A DNA stretch of 64,000 nt, taken from NCBI RefSeq assembly GCF_046250175.1, contig NZ_CP176468.1; one strand, given 5' to 3'. Source of the DNA: Psychromonas sp030397575 (lineage in GTDB: Bacteria; Pseudomonadota; Gammaproteobacteria; Enterobacterales; Psychromonadaceae). Shown piece by piece: positions 61,422-64,000 of the stretch; position 1 is the stretch's first letter; every line of letters begins with the position of its first letter. The notes under the pieces are model-generated. The model saw only the letters and a program-made list of their open reading frames with translations. It made no database searches and was not told the DNA's origin. Position numbers and translations under genes: made by a program.

Positions 61422-62731
61422 TGCCCATTTCACTCACCAGTAAAATAGCAATCTTGTTTACCGTGAGCCTAACTCTCATTACCTCAATCATTTTATTTGT
61501 ATTTACGATAGAAGTTTATAATACCAACAAAAATTTATTTATTCAGCGAGGTGATATTGCCGTACAAGAGCTCATCTATAAAACAGAACGTTTACTGCAG
61601 CTTGGTTTATTACCTAATGAATTTTTTGGTTATGAAGCACTATGCCAAAAATTGGTAGATAATACAGAAGGCCTCATCTACGCGGCATTAATTGATGAAA
61701 ATGGAAAAGTTCTCTTTGAATCAACCCCTCTGAACAACCAACAGACTACCATATCAAAACCCAACCACTTCATTTCACAAGATAACCAGTATTTAATCAA
61801 AAAATCCCTACCGCCTGTTACTCAGCAACAACATTACATAATAGCAACAATAGACCAACACCTACTTGAGTCTAAACTCACCGAATTTCTCATAAAAATG
61901 CTTATGTATGCGTCTTTGATCATTTTTACAGGGGTTATTTTAATGATCCATTTTTTACGTAATAATTTAGGCAAACCTATTAATTCATTAATCAACCATA
62001 TTAGAAATATAGACTTAGACTCTCAACAAGGAACTCACTGGGATCTACTGCGAAGAAGAGATGAATTAAGCACTGTGGCAATCACCTTTAACGCAATGAT
62101 GAGTCGGTTATCTAACAGTCAAAATTCATTAGCGGATTCAAATTTAAAATTACAAAAGCTTACTAATGAATTAGAAGAACGTGTTGAGTCCAGAACAAAA
62201 TCACTTAATAAAGCAAACAAACGTTTATATAGCCTTGCGAGAACCGATCCATTAACTGGATTTCATAATCGTACGAAGCTAGAAGAGCTATTGAGTACTC
62301 GATTTGAAAATGCTAAAAAAAGAGGCCACCACTTTGCGGTATTAATGGCAGATCTAGATCGTTTTAAATATATTAATGATAACTTTGGACATGCGGCAGG
62401 TGATACGGCATTGAAAACAATTGGAGCACGTATACTTACTTCTCTTCGTCAGCGTGATAGTGCTTACCGTGTTGGTGGAGATGAATTTATTTTTATTATT
62501 GAAGATCACACTAATACTAATTCTTTAGTCAAAGTAGCAGAAAAAATAAAAGTCGCTGTTGAAAAACCTATCCACCATGAAGGACAAATTTTATCTTTAG
62601 GCGTCAGTATTGGTATTGCATTTCTAAGTAAAGAGGTGGATTGTGATGCTGAAGGGTTATTGTCCTTTGCAGACAAGGCAATGTATCAAGCTAAAACAAA
62701 AGGCTTAGATTATGTTATCAGTGAATACTAA
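61421..62731 (+). CDS. membrane sensor diguanylate cyclase (HAMP-GGDEF)
   Basis: 436 residues. Two membrane segments (about 10-32 and 166-188) enclose a periplasmic sensor domain; HAMP follows (about 188-242), then a coiled coil and a GGDEF domain (about 275-436). The active-site motif is intact (VGGDEF) and the inhibitory I-site RQRD lies 5 residues before it. GGAG before the ATG, which overlaps the previous stop. Makes c-di-GMP, probably under control of the upstream periplasmic binding protein. Confidence 0.92.
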   Translation: MPISLTSKIAILFTVSLTLITSIILFVFTIEVYNTNKNLFIQRGDIAVQELIYKTERLLQLGLLPNEFFGYEALCQKLVDNTEGLIYAALIDENGKVLFESTPLNNQQTTISKPNHFISQDNQYLIKKSLPPVTQQQHYIIATIDQHLLESKLTEFLIKMLMYASLIIFTGVILMIHFLRNNLGKPINSLINHIRNIDLDSQQGTHWDLLRRRDELSTVAITFNAMMSRLSNSQNSLADSNLKLQKLTNELEERVESRTKSLNKANKRLYSLARTDPLTGFHNRTKLEELLSTRFENAKKRGHHFAVLMADLDRFKYINDNFGHAAGDTALKTIGARILTSLRQRDSAYRVGGDEFIFIIEDHTNTNSLVKVAEKIKVAVEKPIHHEGQILSLGVSIGIAFLSKEVDCDAEGLLSFADKAMYQAKTKGLDYVISEY

Positions 62732-62781
62732 CAACTAGTTTCCCATTTTACTTATCAACCTTGTAATACATTGCAATTCAA

Positions 62782-63747
62782 TTATTTTTCAAACGCTTCT
62801 GCTGGCAGATTTAAATAATTTACGCATTGATTTCTACCTTTTGCCTTTGCTTGATACAAGGCAATATCAGCTTGATGAAGTAACTTTTCAAAATCATTAT
62901 ACTCGCTTCCTGAAGTAGTAAAACCAGCACTAATAGAGATAGATAACGCAACCCCCTCGTAACGTACAGGTGTATCACATATATTTTTTCTTAGCTTTTC
63001 AGCGACTAAAGCCGTTTCTTGAATGTTAGTTTCAGGTAAGAAAACCACGAATTCTTCTCCACCATAACGTCCAATAACATCTACCGAACGCAGCACACTT
63101 TTGCAGCGTTTAGCCACTTCCTTCAACACTTGGTCACCAAATAAATGGCCATTGCGATCATTGATACTTTTGAAATTGTCCATATCAAAAATAATTAATG
63201 AAACCTTACCGCCGTATCTATCTATTCTTTCCACTTCATTTGCAAATGCTCTTTCCCAATGTGCTCGATTGAATAATTGAGTTAGCCCATCGATACTACT
63301 AATACGCTCTAATTCTGCACAAGCTTCCTTTAATTGCATAGTAGAGATAGCGATATCTGTCATATCTTTAATAGATATACAAACATATTCAACCTCATCA
63401 TCCTGATTACAGATGGGTGCAAAGTTACAATTTTGATACATAAACCCTAAGTGACCCGTCACCGATCTACCATGAGAAAACTGCAATAAATATGGTCTTT
63501 GTTCCCATGAAGTATAAGACTCATGATTAAGTAGGAAAACGCTGTTTATCTTTCTTTCAAGCCATTTTTGAGGAAGGTTTTGAAAACACTCAAAAAAATT
63601 TCTACCAATGATTTCACTTTCAGTGAAGTCACTGTGCACCTCCATAAATTTATTCCACAGTTGGATAGTAAAGTTCTTATCAACAACGAAAATGCCATTA
63701 TCAAGACAATCAATAATATTATGAGTGTAAGCAAATTTATTCGTCAT
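62782..63747 (-). CDS. PAS-GGDEF diguanylate cyclase
   Basis: 321 residues, cytoplasmic. An N-terminal PAS domain (about 6-130; DNGIFVVDKNFTIQLWNKFME) and a GGDEF domain (about 155-315) with active YGGEEF and an I-site RSVD 5 residues before it. No membrane segment. It starts 5 bases after the stop of a partly visible CheC/CheX-like gene, so it belongs to a signalling operon extending to the right. Confidence 0.92.
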   Translation of the reverse strand: MTNKFAYTHNIIDCLDNGIFVVDKNFTIQLWNKFMEVHSDFTESEIIGRNFFECFQNLPQKWLERKINSVFLLNHESYTSWEQRPYLLQFSHGRSVTGHLGFMYQNCNFAPICNQDDEVEYVCISIKDMTDIAISTMQLKEACAELERISSIDGLTQLFNRAHWERAFANEVERIDRYGGKVSLIIFDMDNFKSINDRNGHLFGDQVLKEVAKRCKSVLRSVDVIGRYGGEEFVVFLPETNIQETALVAEKLRKNICDTPVRYEGVALSISISAGFTTSGSEYNDFEKLLHQADIALYQAKAKGRNQCVNYLNLPAEAFEK

Positions 63748-63752
63748 CAGAT

Positions 63753-64000
63753 TTAAAACTCATCCAATAGTTTATCTAAAATACTTTGTAAATATTTAAT
63801 AGAGCTATCAGGTAACAACAATAATAAATCACACTTAAAGGAGTGTTTTTCAACTTTATATTCTATTTTTATTGATAGAGCATGATCCCATCGAATCTCT
63901 TGTTGAGATAATAAGTTATCAACAGGCATAGACTGGCCGATAATAGAAGGTGGCGTATTAAAAAAACGCTCAGAGAGCTGCTCTGCAATACCGCTTAAAC
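63753..64000 (-). CDS. C-terminal part of a CheC/CheX-like gene (cut by the window edge)
   Basis: 82 in-frame codons up to the edge, ending in DLLLLLPDSSIKYLQSIL and LLDEF. The alternation of a beta strand ending in Pro-Asp-Ser with a terminal helix is like the end of CheC/CheX-type chemotaxis phosphatases or FliN-related proteins. The family call is tentative because most of the gene is missing. It is followed at 5 bases by the PAS-GGDEF gene. Confidence 0.5.
   Translation of the reverse strand, partial: LSGIAEQLSERFFNTPPSIIGQSMPVDNLLSQQEIRWDHALSIKIEYKVEKHSFKCDLLLLLPDSSIKYLQSILDKLLDEF

Noticed and set aside
1..64000. Mobile elements, tRNA or rRNA genes
   Set aside because: No transposase, integrase, attachment-site repeats or cloverleaf-forming segments were recognised on either strand.

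Overview
The window looks like chromosome of an AT-rich marine gammaproteobacterium. Gene content (ZnuACB under a Zur box, MexEF/OqxAB-type RND pump with a LysR gene, OsmY/YtjA/YqjD-like envelope genes, a BapA-like giant adhesin, diguanylate cyclases) fits the Vibrionales/Psychromonas/Shewanella neighbourhood. The genus cannot be fixed from sequence reading alone. I saw no rRNA, tRNA, CRISPR array, IS element, integrase or phage gene.

Layout. (i) 0.1-1.6 kb: a GntP-type carboxylate/sugar-acid permease. (ii) 1.6-4.5 kb: divergent znuA and znuCB sharing one perfect 19-bp Zur palindrome. (iii) 4.5-10.7 kb: a six-gene operon on the minus strand (binding protein, alkaline-phosphatase-superfamily hydrolase, two permeases, ATPase, HAD phosphatase) facing a divergent GntR/UTRA regulator. 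Two identical 12-bp operators stand just before the two divergent start codons, so this is probably uptake and cytoplasmic breakdown of an organophosphorus compound. (iv) 10.7-17.3 kb: an MDR oxidoreductase, a two-gene RND efflux pump and its divergent LysR regulator.

(v) 17.4-24.8 kb: a set of small envelope/stress genes (BON protein, DUF1328, small lipoprotein, hemerythrin, a dual-specificity phosphatase-lipid kinase fusion; and, on the other strand, DUF883/YqjD-like, YqjE-like, YqjK-like and AI-2E proteins) around a sigma-54 activator with a degenerate receiver domain. Both outer ends carry sigma-54 promoter candidates with exact GG-N10-GC spacing, and both have the same ACCCTGTAAA word in an inverted repeat 70-115 bp upstream. 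I read this as one sigma-54 envelope-stress regulon; it is the most original regulatory signal I found.

(vi) 24.9-36.7 kb: a complete ATP-grasp/alpha-E/transglutaminase cluster (two ATP-grasp proteins, one fused to alpha-E, a separate alpha-E, two transglutaminases including the large DUF2126 protein), plus a divergent SHOCT protein and a zinc-ribbon metallopeptidase. This is a predicted peptide-ligation or protein-modification system whose substrate is unknown. (vii) 36.7-57.9 kb: an OmpA-like lipoprotein, a 5157-residue BapA-like adhesin with 45 Ig-like repeats and duplicated RTX-containing C-terminal modules, and its TolC-ABC-HlyD type I secretion system, in the BapABCD order. (viii) 58.3-64.0 kb: an EEP-family hydrolase, a VTT/DedA membrane protein, a periplasmic binding protein coupled to a membrane GGDEF cyclase, a PAS-GGDEF cyclase, and the tail of a CheC/CheX-like gene. 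These cyclases may feed c-di-GMP control of surface attachment, although no LapD/LapG pair is present in the window.
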